31,872 nucleotides of DNA, taken from a virus. A program made the translations under genes and the position numbers. Below are positions 24,101-30,835 of this stretch, piece after piece (the first letter of the stretch is position 1; each line of letters begins with the position of its first letter). The DNA is taken from positions 1 through 31,872 of IMG/VR virus record IMGVR_UViG_3300020470_000116. The stretch is one strand, 5' to 3'. Below the pieces are notes generated by a model. The model was given only the letters and a program-made list of their open reading frames with translations, searched no databases and was not told the DNA's origin.

Positions 24101-24496
24101 TATGGATTAGAACGCACAGAAGGTGGCAAGTGGACTGTCAATGAGGCAATTGATGACGATATAGCGGAGAAATTTGCATTCCCCCGGATGAATAGGGCAT
24201 CATCAGATGGTGGAGCATGGTCTGGTATGCAAGCGGATATTACAGCCCCGACCGGGCCGACGCAGATTACTGATGATGAAAACACCACATTCGGTGATCC
24301 GAAGGAGGATCAAGAAGAAGTCGATCCAACTACTATATTCAAACCAATGCATATGGTTGTTGAAACAGAAGATGGAGAGGTCGTTTTGGAAATCCAAGAG
24401 GATAAGGCAACTCTTAGGTTCCCACAAGAAGAAAAAAATCACGAAGAAGAAGAAAACGATGTGCTACCAGCCACTCGTGATGACAAAGCCCTGTGA
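21188..24496 (+). CDS. Large protein with divergent DNA/RNA ligase-type nucleotidyltransferase domain
   Basis: An 1102-residue protein. Residues 1-600 are His/Trp/Met-rich and unrecognised. Residues about 665-815 follow the order of ATP-dependent ligase motifs: WVVQKKPEGEHV (676-687), with K681-P-E-G684 as the KxDG-like nucleotidylation site; VEGDVVFDAYV (713-723), like the xDGE strand; EPLSDRINIL (744-753), like the PLxxR linker; DLLLRDATSTFIKGREIH (790-807), like the EGxxxRD region; and WVLY (810-813), like the WxK end. The expected chemistry is covalent AMP/GMP transfer to a Lys, for nucleic-acid ligation or capping. The match is by pattern only, and some consensus residues are altered, so activity is uncertain. 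The C-terminus is acidic and low in complexity. It lies just upstream of the protease and may be a virion-associated enzyme. Confidence 0.6.
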   Translation: MSDQVRYRTDVVLSCIIGKEPPISNYIKSLDGNEITKQDMAALAMSAPSSPYVFRELEGSLLPSEMVIPDHKDYLAGHTKVSTSYATDWPLAHESNRFGEHHPFGANSNCCPLLHGLQWGEPQYVQHLFDFITHYGEQHQEGERRNKYGHEEAKVFGQPQDSIMDMRNRSLLASGLPEEEWSEQKRDQFTNSFGLLPYLFGLEWNDEDQIERFMDILGKLSQTEDMNSPDAKKLINDCQGKCGITWDRALRNWRDRFTPLAAWWQRPSDRSGPTSSGEDMFHSPFVGDEPSHNHHWWEPFQYWGGVGRSVDSLKSMFSQSYPKIFNEGWLAPFLTDAVPIEGSHMLSGSHFPVSSNTAPEHAHAHTPMSMGEGMDFERRRANWSHAAMHHHLPPSAIEGQGNRMTIPSSAFNFSRLGQAIMQTSDLNKPRAGMSREEHPNSNDDYYDLHNRHAMNTDDALASVMMDMATEISSQFGPQHLKAIGGDMNANTLARGNMQQLAQAANYALMRGQGTHSHSYSIPDFSSGMKSMKRGSFGPVSPVSESVAAPIFNSGNTDAWGHPMEATLGWKWDKDADKVVFDVKDTPFTTMQRTAHEGLVSAVDPSWRDKKINPTNASAGIFTSNDSTFGFPTITYDLAKSDDDYEPTGVFNSTIEPAHVVRDLDDMDTLKGFSGDWVVQKKPEGEHVLVKKVGKSVEPLSLPGKVKKSIKDTVEGDVVFDAYVKGDLLTVVDLLVHKGDDLHMEPLSDRINILKTLYSTTENVHYPSPNSCVNTDEEGLTKTIASLDRDDLLLRDATSTFIKGREIHPKWVLYAQSDISKSAMLPPLPEISVRGSEVILEYPTIHRPIIVKTDTDEEGRYVSEYDGPDYLVKNAEIQFDIWGPVAAFHIDPDNNALRHIPSLIIKNRLLKSIDKAPEVITESEFDDEESVSDIMRHARKAITADDRALTTKEILAHVDGLTERMLENYSGEYGLERTEGGKWTVNEAIDDDIAEKFAFPRMNRASSDGGAWSGMQADITAPTGPTQITDDENTTFGDPKEDQEEVDPTTIFKPMHMVVETEDGEVVLEIQEDKATLRFPQEEKNHEEEENDVLPATRDDKAL

Positions 24497-24498
24497 TT

Positions 24499-24516
24499 CA
24501 TGACAGCCCTGTCATG
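24499..24516. promoter_or_regulatory. 18-bp palindrome upstream of capsid operon promoter
   Basis: CATGACAG-CC-CTGTCATG is a perfect inverted repeat (8-bp arms, 2-base centre), starting 3 bases after the stop of the 1102-residue protein and ending 10 bases before the TATAC motif at 24527. It is well placed for an activator or repressor in front of the protease/capsid genes. Alternatively it could form a transcript-end hairpin for the upstream gene, but no T-run follows. Confidence 0.55.
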
Positions 24517-24526
24517 TTGTCATTCA

Positions 24527-24539
24527 TATACTATTGTCC
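24527..24539 (+). promoter_or_regulatory. Probable late promoter of the capsid operon (TATAC-T-ATTGTCC)
   Basis: TATACTATTGTCC begins 29 bases upstream of the ATG at 24556. Reading TATAC as a TATA box puts the transcription start within a few bases of the ATG, that is, a leaderless mRNA; no ribosome-binding site precedes 24556. The weaker copy at 28570 is at the identical distance from its ATG. Promoter activity is inferred from recurrence and spacing. Confidence 0.6.
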
Positions 24540-24555
24540 GTGATTGGTCGAAATA

Positions 24556-25899
24556 ATGGCAACCGCAGAGATGCTTGAACCGACTGTTGGATGGTCTGCT
24601 TTCGGTGCAGACTTCATCCTCAAGCAAGACATCGGTGACGATCTGTTTGTTGCCGGGTATGCAAGCGTGGACATGGTGGACAAGCAAGGAGACAGAATCC
24701 CTGCTAACGCACTAAAGAAGGCATTCGGCAAATTCATGGACAATGCGGCATTCAGGAACGTCCAACTAGCACATAGCGGCATCCAAGTCGGAGAAGTAGT
24801 TCCTTCCTTTACAGATTCACAAGGCAGAGTGTGGAAGTCCGAGGTGGACGACCACGGCCTATTCGTCGTTTGCAGAATACGCAACGACATTCAGAAAGCA
24901 CGAGAAGTGCAAAAGCAGGTGCGAGATGGAGATCTCCGTGCCTTTTCAATAGGGGGCCAAGCCCTATTCCGTGTGTCTAAGCACACGCCTGAGCATGGCA
25001 ACCACCGTGAGATTACTGACCTTGAGTTGCACGAGATAACTCTCTGCAAGAAGGGGATTAACCCAGAGGCCAGATACACCATACTAAAAATGGATAATGA
25101 AAACGAGGAAGTGGAAAAGATGACAGACAACGAAGCATTGACGGAAATAAGAGACAGTCTGAGTGGAATACTCAGCAAACTCGACAAGACAGAAGAGAAG
25201 TCCGAGGAGAAGTCAGATGAGAAGGAAGAGGTTGAAGTGGCAAAGTCCACTCAAGACGCTCTTGCTTACATCGACACTCTTGAGAAGTTCGCACACGAGA
25301 AGGGTGTGAACCTAGACGGACTCAGAGAACACTTTGGCCTAGAGAAGGCTTACATGGTCGGCGTGGACGGCTCTGGTGGCTACTCTCACAGAGGCATGGG
25401 TGACGAGATCGGTAGCGGCGAGGACGCAACCGAGCCATCCTACCCATCACTATCGGCTCCCGGTGGCAACAAGTATGTCATCAAGCAGCCCGGTGTGAAG
25501 AACATGGCCTACAACAAGCCATCCGGCAACAAGAATGTCATCAAGGCTGGTGACATTACTGCCGATGACCTAGAGAGGGGCTACTCTGCATACGCATCCC
25601 TGCGTGACGAAGAGGCACTAAAGTCACTCGTCAAGCAAGATTGGGAGGCTCGCTACGACGCTGAGACAGCCCGTGCGCTTGAAGTGCAGAAGGCTTCTGA
25701 CTACGGCGGACAGATTGCTACTCTGAAGGCAGAGATTGAGAACCTACGATCCGGTTCCGACGAGATTGCCAAGTCAGCAGCAGCACCTACCACGGACATT
25801 CGCATCCCCACCCACGAGGAGTTTGCCACTATGGGCAGCGACCTAGAGGGTTGGAGAGCCACCGAGGATCTAGCAAGGAGGGCTTTGAGAGGCGAGTAA
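24556..25899 (+). CDS. HK97-type prohead maturation protease fused to scaffold-like domain
   Basis: 447 residues from the ATG at 24556 (a TTG at 24544 would add four). The protease domain (about 10-178) has the catalytic His in QLAHSG (H73), Ser in RAFSIGGQ (S131), and an acidic third residue in the ELHEITLCKKGINP strand (E158 or E160), the arrangement of HK97-family prohead proteases. Residues about 180-235 are a Glu/Lys-rich coiled coil. The remaining part, with Gly-rich linker and C-terminal helices, looks like a scaffold. The protease cleaves scaffold and capsid N-termini during maturation. M189 is preceded by GAGGAAGTGGAAAAG, almost the same leader as the capsid gene's, suggesting an internal start that makes the scaffold alone. 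Confidence 0.88.
   Translation: MATAEMLEPTVGWSAFGADFILKQDIGDDLFVAGYASVDMVDKQGDRIPANALKKAFGKFMDNAAFRNVQLAHSGIQVGEVVPSFTDSQGRVWKSEVDDHGLFVVCRIRNDIQKAREVQKQVRDGDLRAFSIGGQALFRVSKHTPEHGNHREITDLELHEITLCKKGINPEARYTILKMDNENEEVEKMTDNEALTEIRDSLSGILSKLDKTEEKSEEKSDEKEEVEVAKSTQDALAYIDTLEKFAHEKGVNLDGLREHFGLEKAYMVGVDGSGGYSHRGMGDEIGSGEDATEPSYPSLSAPGGNKYVIKQPGVKNMAYNKPSGNKNVIKAGDITADDLERGYSAYASLRDEEALKSLVKQDWEARYDAETARALEVQKASDYGGQIATLKAEIENLRSGSDEIAKSAAAPTTDIRIPTHEEFATMGSDLEGWRATEDLARRALRGE
25120..25899 (+). CDS. Possible nested scaffold protein from internal start
   Basis: This is the 259-residue C-terminal part of the protease, in the same frame, from the ATG at 25120. The upstream sequence GGAAGTGGAAAAG is nearly identical to the GGAAGTGAAAAG that precedes the capsid ATG at 25939. 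The start falls exactly at the junction of the protease domain and the coiled-coil region. Nested scaffold genes inside protease genes are well known in lambda-type phages (C and Nu3). Initiation here is inferred. Confidence 0.4.
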   Translation: MTDNEALTEIRDSLSGILSKLDKTEEKSEEKSDEKEEVEVAKSTQDALAYIDTLEKFAHEKGVNLDGLREHFGLEKAYMVGVDGSGGYSHRGMGDEIGSGEDATEPSYPSLSAPGGNKYVIKQPGVKNMAYNKPSGNKNVIKAGDITADDLERGYSAYASLRDEEALKSLVKQDWEARYDAETARALEVQKASDYGGQIATLKAEIENLRSGSDEIAKSAAAPTTDIRIPTHEEFATMGSDLEGWRATEDLARRALRGE

Positions 25900-25938
25900 T
25901 CGTTTTTCGGGTGAGATAGGAGAACAGGAAGTGAAAAG

Positions 25939-27102
25939 ATGAGTGGATCAAGAGGATACATACGAACAATAGAAGACATGGAGAGGCTATACTACGGTGC
26001 GGGAGCAGGTGCAAACGCATGGGCTTACTCCGGGACTGACCTCCTGAAGGCTGACTCTCCTTTGGTGAGCAGCACGACAGGAACCTACCAAGCGATCTTC
26101 GGGCGAAAGGTCTGGTCGCAGTTGAACCAAGAGTTCAACGCTTTCAGCATACTGCCCAAGAAGCCATGGGAGAAGAGTGGATGGAGGGTCGTCACCGATA
26201 AGCCTGACAGGACAAAGGGTGGCGGACTACCTGAGAACGGAACTCTGCCAGAAACCACCAAGCCGACCTTCGCAGAGGTCAGCACCAAGCCCAAGACTGT
26301 GGCTCACACCTTCGACCTAAGCGAGACAGCAATGTTCCTCGCTGACAAGGACGACGGATTGGGTGACGCTAGGGCTGTCATGAAGATGGAGATGGCAAAG
26401 CACCACGCAGAACACATCAACACGATGCTGCTTCAAGACGTGAACACCGCAGCCGGGAACGACTTTGAGTCCCTCGACAGGTGTCTCTCTTCGTCATTCA
26501 CCGAGTCAGCAACTGACTTCGTGGATACGATTGCCGATCACAACCAATACAACCTGACTAGAAATGGTGCAGGTGCAGGTTCACAGCAATGGTATGATGC
26601 TAACTGTGACGCAGGTTCCGCAGGTGCGGCTCGTGCGCTCAGTCTGAACGTCATTGATGGAATGTTCAGAACCGTCTGGGAGAAGGGTGGACAGCCAAAG
26701 GTTATCCTAACTGGCTACGATACCCTAGAGAAGGTTCAACAACTACTCCAGCCACAGCAGAGGTTCACCGAGATGAAGAGGGTTGTCCCCGGAGTGAACG
26801 GAGTAAAGGGTGTCCCCGGTATGGAGGCTGGCTTCGTAGTCGCCACCTACAACGGAGTCCCTCTGATTCCTTCCAAGGACGTGACCGCAGACACCGGAGA
26901 ATTGTCGAGAATGTATTTCATCGACTCTGACTACCTATACTTCTGCACGGCCAAGCCAACTCTTTACCACGAGTCCGGGATTGAGACTGGCGACCCATTC
27001 GGGATCAACAGGCTAGGTCAGATGGGAATGTTCCACACCATGGGAGAACTATGGCAGTTATTCTATCGAGCGCACGGAAAGGTGAGGGACATCGCTGCGT
27101 GA
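25939..27102 (+). CDS. Major capsid protein, HK97 fold
   Basis: A 387-residue protein directly after the protease, with a strong ribosome-binding site (AGGAAGTGAAAAG). The N-terminal about 35 residues (up to TDLLKADSPL) are a short arm that may be removed by the protease. The next stretch, FGRKVWSQLNQEFNAFSILPKKPWEKSGWRV, resembles the start of the folded capsid protein (E-loop region). A central A-domain has the VILTGYDTLEKVQQLLQPQQRF segment, and the C-terminus has typical beta strands (YFIDSDYLYFCTAKPTLYHE) and a GELWQLFYRAHGKVRDI end. Its position and length fit an HK97-type major capsid protein. Codons here favour G/C endings more than in the neighbouring accessory genes, as expected for high expression. 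Confidence 0.88.
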   Translation: MSGSRGYIRTIEDMERLYYGAGAGANAWAYSGTDLLKADSPLVSSTTGTYQAIFGRKVWSQLNQEFNAFSILPKKPWEKSGWRVVTDKPDRTKGGGLPENGTLPETTKPTFAEVSTKPKTVAHTFDLSETAMFLADKDDGLGDARAVMKMEMAKHHAEHINTMLLQDVNTAAGNDFESLDRCLSSSFTESATDFVDTIADHNQYNLTRNGAGAGSQQWYDANCDAGSAGAARALSLNVIDGMFRTVWEKGGQPKVILTGYDTLEKVQQLLQPQQRFTEMKRVVPGVNGVKGVPGMEAGFVVATYNGVPLIPSKDVTADTGELSRMYFIDSDYLYFCTAKPTLYHESGIETGDPFGINRLGQMGMFHTMGELWQLFYRAHGKVRDIAA

Positions 27103-27140
27103 GCAGATGGAGAATGATGGAGAATAAGAGGTGAAGAAAA

Positions 27141-27518
27141 ATGGCAAACACTAATCTAACAGGAAACGGAACAGTAGTCTTCGATAGCCGCCTATGGGGT
27201 GGAGTCGGAGAGGATGACACAGCATGGCTACAAAGCCCAATAGGAAGCAACAGCGTGACAGGCACGATCAGCATGGCTATCGTGGATGTAGTAGTGACTG
27301 ATGGAGATGCGGCATTCGCATACGACTTGGCACTATCCACGAACGCCGTCACAGGTTCTGCCCTAATCGGTATTCTAAGCGCACACAACATCACAACTGC
27401 GGGCGGAAACGCCTTCACAGTCGCAGGGAACGTATCAACTACGACCCTGTTGAAACTGACCCCGGCTTCGGCAGGTCAGGATGGCGACACAGTTAGGATC
27501 ACCTTCCTATACAGGTGA
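27141..27518 (+). CDS. Small beta-rich structural protein (possible capsid decoration)
   Basis: A 125-residue protein with a GAGGTGAAGAAAA ribosome-binding site. The sequence is rich in Thr, Ser, Val, Gly and Ala with alternating hydrophobic residues, ending DTVRITFLYR, which predicts a beta-sandwich. The final strand resembles that of the 175-residue protein at 28021 (ending TIRIIVLHE), so the two may be related. Position straight after the major capsid gene is typical of decoration or cement proteins. The function is inferred from location and composition. Confidence 0.65.
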   Translation: MANTNLTGNGTVVFDSRLWGGVGEDDTAWLQSPIGSNSVTGTISMAIVDVVVTDGDAAFAYDLALSTNAVTGSALIGILSAHNITTAGGNAFTVAGNVSTTTLLKLTPASAGQDGDTVRITFLYR

Positions 27519-28024
27519 AGGTGAGCCAAATGGCTCTTAGCCTTCGATACGTTGGGGCAAGACCCTACACCGAGATACCCATTGGCAAGCATCAAGTCAT
27601 GGGTTTCTCTCGTGGGATGATCCGTGATGACGTTCCAGAGGACATCATAAAAACCAAGATAATGCCACTCATCGAGAATGGTGGAACTTCTTGGGAAGTT
27701 GTTGGGACTAGCAAGAAGCAAGCCAAGAAGATGCTTGAGGTAGTCGAGGTAGTTGAGGAACCTACTCCAGCCCCGGAACCGGAACCAGAACCAGAACCGG
27801 AACCTGTGGTTGAAGAGGTGATCGAGGATGAACCAACTCCCGCCGCTACTGATGCTGAAGTGGACGTGGATATTCTTCTAGCAGCAGCCGGGTTTGACAG
27901 TAAGATGACACGGGCGCAGATGATGGCATGGTGTTCAGACAAGGGCATAGGCGTGAATAACCGTTCGACCAAAGCGTCTATGACTGATGCAGCCCGTGAA
28001 TACATCACGGGGGCATCTGAGTGA
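27515..28024 (+). CDS. Hypothetical protein with Pro-Glu repeat linker, head-completion-like position
   Basis: 169 residues from the GTG at 27515 (GTGA overlap), or 164 from the ATG at 27530, which has AAGGTGAG just upstream. The N-terminal domain (about 1-75) has a LRYVGARPYTEIPIGKHQVMGFSRGM start, a type of short beta domain often found next to phage capsid genes. A Glu/Pro repeat (about 84-105) is a rigid acidic linker. The C-terminal 50 residues form a small helical SAP/LEM-like unit (DILLAAAGFDSKMTRAQMMAWCSDKGI). Two domains joined by a linker suggest a bridging role; function unknown. Confidence 0.65.
   Translation: MKVSQMALSLRYVGARPYTEIPIGKHQVMGFSRGMIRDDVPEDIIKTKIMPLIENGGTSWEVVGTSKKQAKKMLEVVEVVEEPTPAPEPEPEPEPEPVVEEVIEDEPTPAATDAEVDVDILLAAAGFDSKMTRAQMMAWCSDKGIGVNNRSTKASMTDAAREYITGASE
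27770..27811 (+). repeat. Hexanucleotide Pro-Glu coding repeat
   Basis: Repeated GAACCG/GAACCA units encode an alternating Glu-Pro tract in the middle of the 169-residue protein. It is a low-complexity linker prone to length change by slippage. Confidence 0.7.
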
Positions 28025-28548
28025 CCGATTCATACGCAGACATTGATGATGGCGTTGGCCGCTATGCGAGTCGATGCCGTGTCAATCGAAGAGTCTTGAC
28101 TCTAACCGCAGATGGAACGAACTCCCTCAACGGGACTTTGGATCTCAACGGCAAGATAGGGAGAGTCATACTCGATCCATCAAGAGTGACTTGTGGTTCC
28201 AATACGGCAACCGGGGGTTCGCTCAAAATCACAATGGACGTTGAAGATAGTGAAGGTGTCGAGTATCCTTACTGTGACACTATTGCGGCACTTGATGTTA
28301 GAACCTCAAGCAACGCCCCTCTAAACTTCGTGACATCAGAAGGTGCGAACAAGAATGCAGATGGTGGGAACACTAGCGGCGTTCATTTCACCGTATCTGC
28401 TCCTGCTTCTTCGACAACTGGTGGAGTCACGATTGACGAAGCAGCATCATGGAATGGGCTTGTCTGCGGACGTGTCCGATTCACAGTAGCCACTTCAAAC
28501 AGCACATTCTCAGCAGGGACGATACGAATAATTGTCCTCCACGAATGA
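28021..28548 (+). CDS. Beta-rich structural protein
   Basis: A 175-residue protein with a GTG start at 28021 that overlaps the previous stop (GTGA). Sequence rich in Thr, Ser, Gly, Asn and Val with strand-like alternation throughout: LTADGTNSLNGTLDLNGKIGRVILDPSRV, LKITMDVEDSEG, GVHFTVSAPASSTTGG, VRFTVATSNSTFSAGTIRIIVLHE. It looks like a beta-sandwich virion protein, possibly related to the 125-residue protein at 27141. It is the last gene before the promoter-like element at 28570 and therefore probably closes the capsid operon. Family not recognised. Confidence 0.65.
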   Translation: MTDSYADIDDGVGRYASRCRVNRRVLTLTADGTNSLNGTLDLNGKIGRVILDPSRVTCGSNTATGGSLKITMDVEDSEGVEYPYCDTIAALDVRTSSNAPLNFVTSEGANKNADGGNTSGVHFTVSAPASSTTGGVTIDEAASWNGLVCGRVRFTVATSNSTFSAGTIRIIVLHE

Positions 28549-28569
28549 TCTGAAAAAAAATATACCTTA

Positions 28570-28582
28570 AATAGGATTGTCC
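28570..28582 (+). promoter_or_regulatory. Probable promoter of the connector/tail operon (AATAG-G-ATTGTCC)
   Basis: AATAGGATTGTCC begins exactly 29 bases before the ATG at 28599, the same distance as the motif at 24527 from its ATG. It keeps 10 of the 12 fixed motif positions. The A/T-rich stretch just upstream (28553-28573) suits a TATA region. No ribosome-binding site precedes 28599, so a leaderless transcript is likely. The role is inferred. Confidence 0.55.
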
Positions 28583-28598
28583 CCAAGGTTGTTTCAGT

Positions 28599-28910
28599 AT
28601 GGCACTTACAGTCGAGCAACTTGGGCGAACGAATGTGACGGGCAATAGGCTTACTGTTGCTCTCAAGATTACCTTTGATGATAGTTATCCAACCAATGGA
28701 GAGGCACTCGATCTAACTACTTACGTTTCAAACATAGAAACTGTTCACGTCGAAGTAAGCGGAGGTTTTGTTTTCCAATACGACAGAACCAACAAGAAGT
28801 TGAAGGCGTTTGAAGCAGGTGCGGACGGTGATGCATTAGATGAGGTGGATAACGCAACCAACCTCTCAACAGTAGTCACATACCTCACAGTCACAGGTGG
28901 GCGAGCCTAA
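28599..28910 (+). CDS. Small phage structural protein of the MALTxxxxRxxVTGNxR type
   Basis: A 103-residue beta-rich protein: MALTVEQLGRTNVTGNRLTVALKITFDDSYPTNGEAL. A start with VTGN-R, a strand, then a FDxSYPTGGEAL-like segment is characteristic of a family of small proteins found near capsid genes in many tailed phages, usually annotated as hypothetical or structural. It probably makes a small beta-barrel. It is the first gene after the second leaderless promoter candidate. Assignment to that family is from memory of the pattern, not from a search. Confidence 0.65.
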   Translation: MALTVEQLGRTNVTGNRLTVALKITFDDSYPTNGEALDLTTYVSNIETVHVEVSGGFVFQYDRTNKKLKAFEAGADGDALDEVDNATNLSTVVTYLTVTGGRA

Positions 28911-28918
28911 TCGGGGGC

Positions 28919-29233
28919 TTGCCGGTGGGACTAGAAGTCGGTGACATTTGCTTTGAAGAAGCACACGAGATAGAGCGTCGTCGTAAGACACGCATGGCTG
29001 AGATAGCAACTAACGAAGGGTCTATTCACGAAGGCGACTCTCCTTTCAGTAAGGAGAACCTCGCTAAGGCACAGACAATCAAGATGAAGTTAAGAGGAAG
29101 AGAGAGATATGACATTCAGAACATCACATCGGGAACTCGTTGCACCGACTGTGGGTTGTTGCATTTCTGTTGGACTCCTCGATGTGCCGGTTGTGGATCA
29201 GACATGGATTTCAATCTGGGGAGACATGGGTGA
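28919..29233 (+). CDS. Zinc-ribbon protein
   Basis: 104 residues from a TTG at 28919 (the GTG at 28925 is also possible), with TCGGGGGC upstream. The N-terminal half is charged and helical; the C-terminus has C-TDC...C-x4-C-AGC (RCTDCGLLHFCWTPRCAGC), a compact zinc ribbon. It separates the small structural protein from the connector-like gene. The only visible function is probable zinc binding. Confidence 0.65.
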   Translation: MPVGLEVGDICFEEAHEIERRRKTRMAEIATNEGSIHEGDSPFSKENLAKAQTIKMKLRGRERYDIQNITSGTRCTDCGLLHFCWTPRCAGCGSDMDFNLGRHG

Positions 29234-29239
29234 TGCGTA

Positions 29240-30832
29240 ATGCCAAGAGTATTCACACCGGGGCATAGACCAGACCAACCCCTATATCCTACTGATTTGG
29301 TATATACCACAGTAGCAAAGGTCGAGGCTTACCTTCAACTCCCGGAAGCAAAGCCAACGGAATTGATAGGAAACACCTCGACCGTGACAGATAGCGGAGT
29401 GACATACATCAAGATGCCAATTTCCGGTAAGGACTATCGAAGATGGGGGTTCGCTACTGGTGATACTGTCACTCTCTATGATGACGTTGATGCTCTAGGG
29501 AGTTCCTTGACAATCACGGGGGTCGAGTCTCTTGGCTCAAGTGGCGGAGTAGCCTTGAAAGCCGTTGATCCCGGAACAGCATACACCAAGGCAAATAACG
29601 CAGAAGTGCAACCATCGAGCATCCTATCCAATTCCTCTCAAAGAGGAATCACAAAATCACAAGTCGAGACATTGATTCAAAGGAGACAAGATTACATTGA
29701 CAGAATATGCCGAATCTCATGGCGACCCCGGCTCATTGTCGATGAGTATCAGAACTTCACCACGTTCAAGCCATACCGCCGAAGATACTACACAGACTAT
29801 GTTGGAGCAATCATGCTTCGCAATAGGCCCGTTCAGAGAGTTCTCCGCATGGCCGTGTGGCAAGGCGATCATTATCGTGAATTAGCAGCATCGAGAGTAA
29901 GGCTGACTGTCAAAGACCCTCACCTATTCAATGGAACGGACAAGATATTCCTATGTCCCAACATTGCTCATACTGCCACTTTGTCTAGTGGGACATCATC
30001 CACCACATGGGGCAAGGATTTCGGAGTGAAAACAGTAGCAAGCGAGATTGGCAATCTAATCAACGAAGACTCATCAACAGGCAAAGCGGCTATTCAAATA
30101 GGAAGTATGACTGAAAATGGCAAGGCACTTAACGTAAGCCATGAGTTCTTGGCTACTGCTAACAGCGATGAAGGCGACGGCATAGTCCTCATCAGTAGCA
30201 TGAGATCGACTGACGAAGGCGAAAACACCACCATAGCAACAACGAACCTAAGTTGCTTTGATTACTCTTTGAGCAGCACCAATGACTCAACCGTTAGTGG
30301 CACAGGAAGCACCTTCACCGTAGCCGATGGTTCCGGCTTTGTCCAAGGCAATGGATTGTATTACTATGGCACAGGCGCAACGATCCGTGTGGCACGATGC
30401 ACGAGAGATGGAAACAGCATTACCATTGTCGATGACCTGACTTCTTCATTCCAATCAAACTTGACAACAAGCACGGTCGTCAAACAGACTACTCTAGCAA
30501 GTGACTCGACTGATGAGAAGAGGCAGAAGGACTGGTGGTCTATCGAAGACAATGGGCAAATCATGTTCAACAATCAATACCCCTTCTTTGAGAATCACAG
30601 CCTCAAGATTTCATACATCTATGGAGAGAGGTATCTGGACAAGGCAATAGAGGATGCTTGCACTAAGTTAGTGGCCTTGGACATCATGATGACTGACGAC
30701 TACACAGCCATGTTCCCGGAAGGAACCCAGAACGTCGATCTCAATTCTAAGATTCAAAAATTGGATGAAGAAGTCAAGAGGCTATTGATACCCTATCAAG
30801 AAGGAATCATTGTCGCAGGTATGGGTGGTTAG
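29240..30832 (+). CDS. Head-tail connector/adaptor-like protein with large beta insertion
   Basis: A 530-residue protein. The N-terminus (TDLVYTTVAKVEAYLQLP), a mid helix with ITKSQVETLIQRRQDYIDRICRISWR, and C-terminal helices (LKISYIYGERYLDKAIEDACTKLVALDIMM) together resemble phage head-tail connector (gp6-like adaptor) proteins. Those are usually 100-200 residues. Here the extra length comes from strand-rich segments at about 40-125 and 230-440, with many Ser/Thr/Gly. The gene lies downstream of the capsid genes and before the tail-completion candidate, the expected place for a connector. The insertion may be a decoration or host-contact domain. The assignment rests on helical pattern and position. 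Confidence 0.6.
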   Translation: MPRVFTPGHRPDQPLYPTDLVYTTVAKVEAYLQLPEAKPTELIGNTSTVTDSGVTYIKMPISGKDYRRWGFATGDTVTLYDDVDALGSSLTITGVESLGSSGGVALKAVDPGTAYTKANNAEVQPSSILSNSSQRGITKSQVETLIQRRQDYIDRICRISWRPRLIVDEYQNFTTFKPYRRRYYTDYVGAIMLRNRPVQRVLRMAVWQGDHYRELAASRVRLTVKDPHLFNGTDKIFLCPNIAHTATLSSGTSSTTWGKDFGVKTVASEIGNLINEDSSTGKAAIQIGSMTENGKALNVSHEFLATANSDEGDGIVLISSMRSTDEGENTTIATTNLSCFDYSLSSTNDSTVSGTGSTFTVADGSGFVQGNGLYYYGTGATIRVARCTRDGNSITIVDDLTSSFQSNLTTSTVVKQTTLASDSTDEKRQKDWWSIEDNGQIMFNNQYPFFENHSLKISYIYGERYLDKAIEDACTKLVALDIMMTDDYTAMFPEGTQNVDLNSKIQKLDEEVKRLLIPYQEGIIVAGMGG

Positions 30833-30835
30833 TCT

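Noticed and set aside
25900-25938. CGTTTTTCGG after the protease stop, considered as a terminator
   Set aside because: The T-run is only five bases, there is no hairpin, and the capsid gene with its own ribosome-binding site follows 39 bases after the stop, so read-through is more likely.
27592-28008. Minus-strand open frame of 138 codons with Ser/Gly repeat
   Set aside because: It is the antisense of the Pro-Glu repeat gene at 27515; the Gly-Ser repeat is the complement of that tract.
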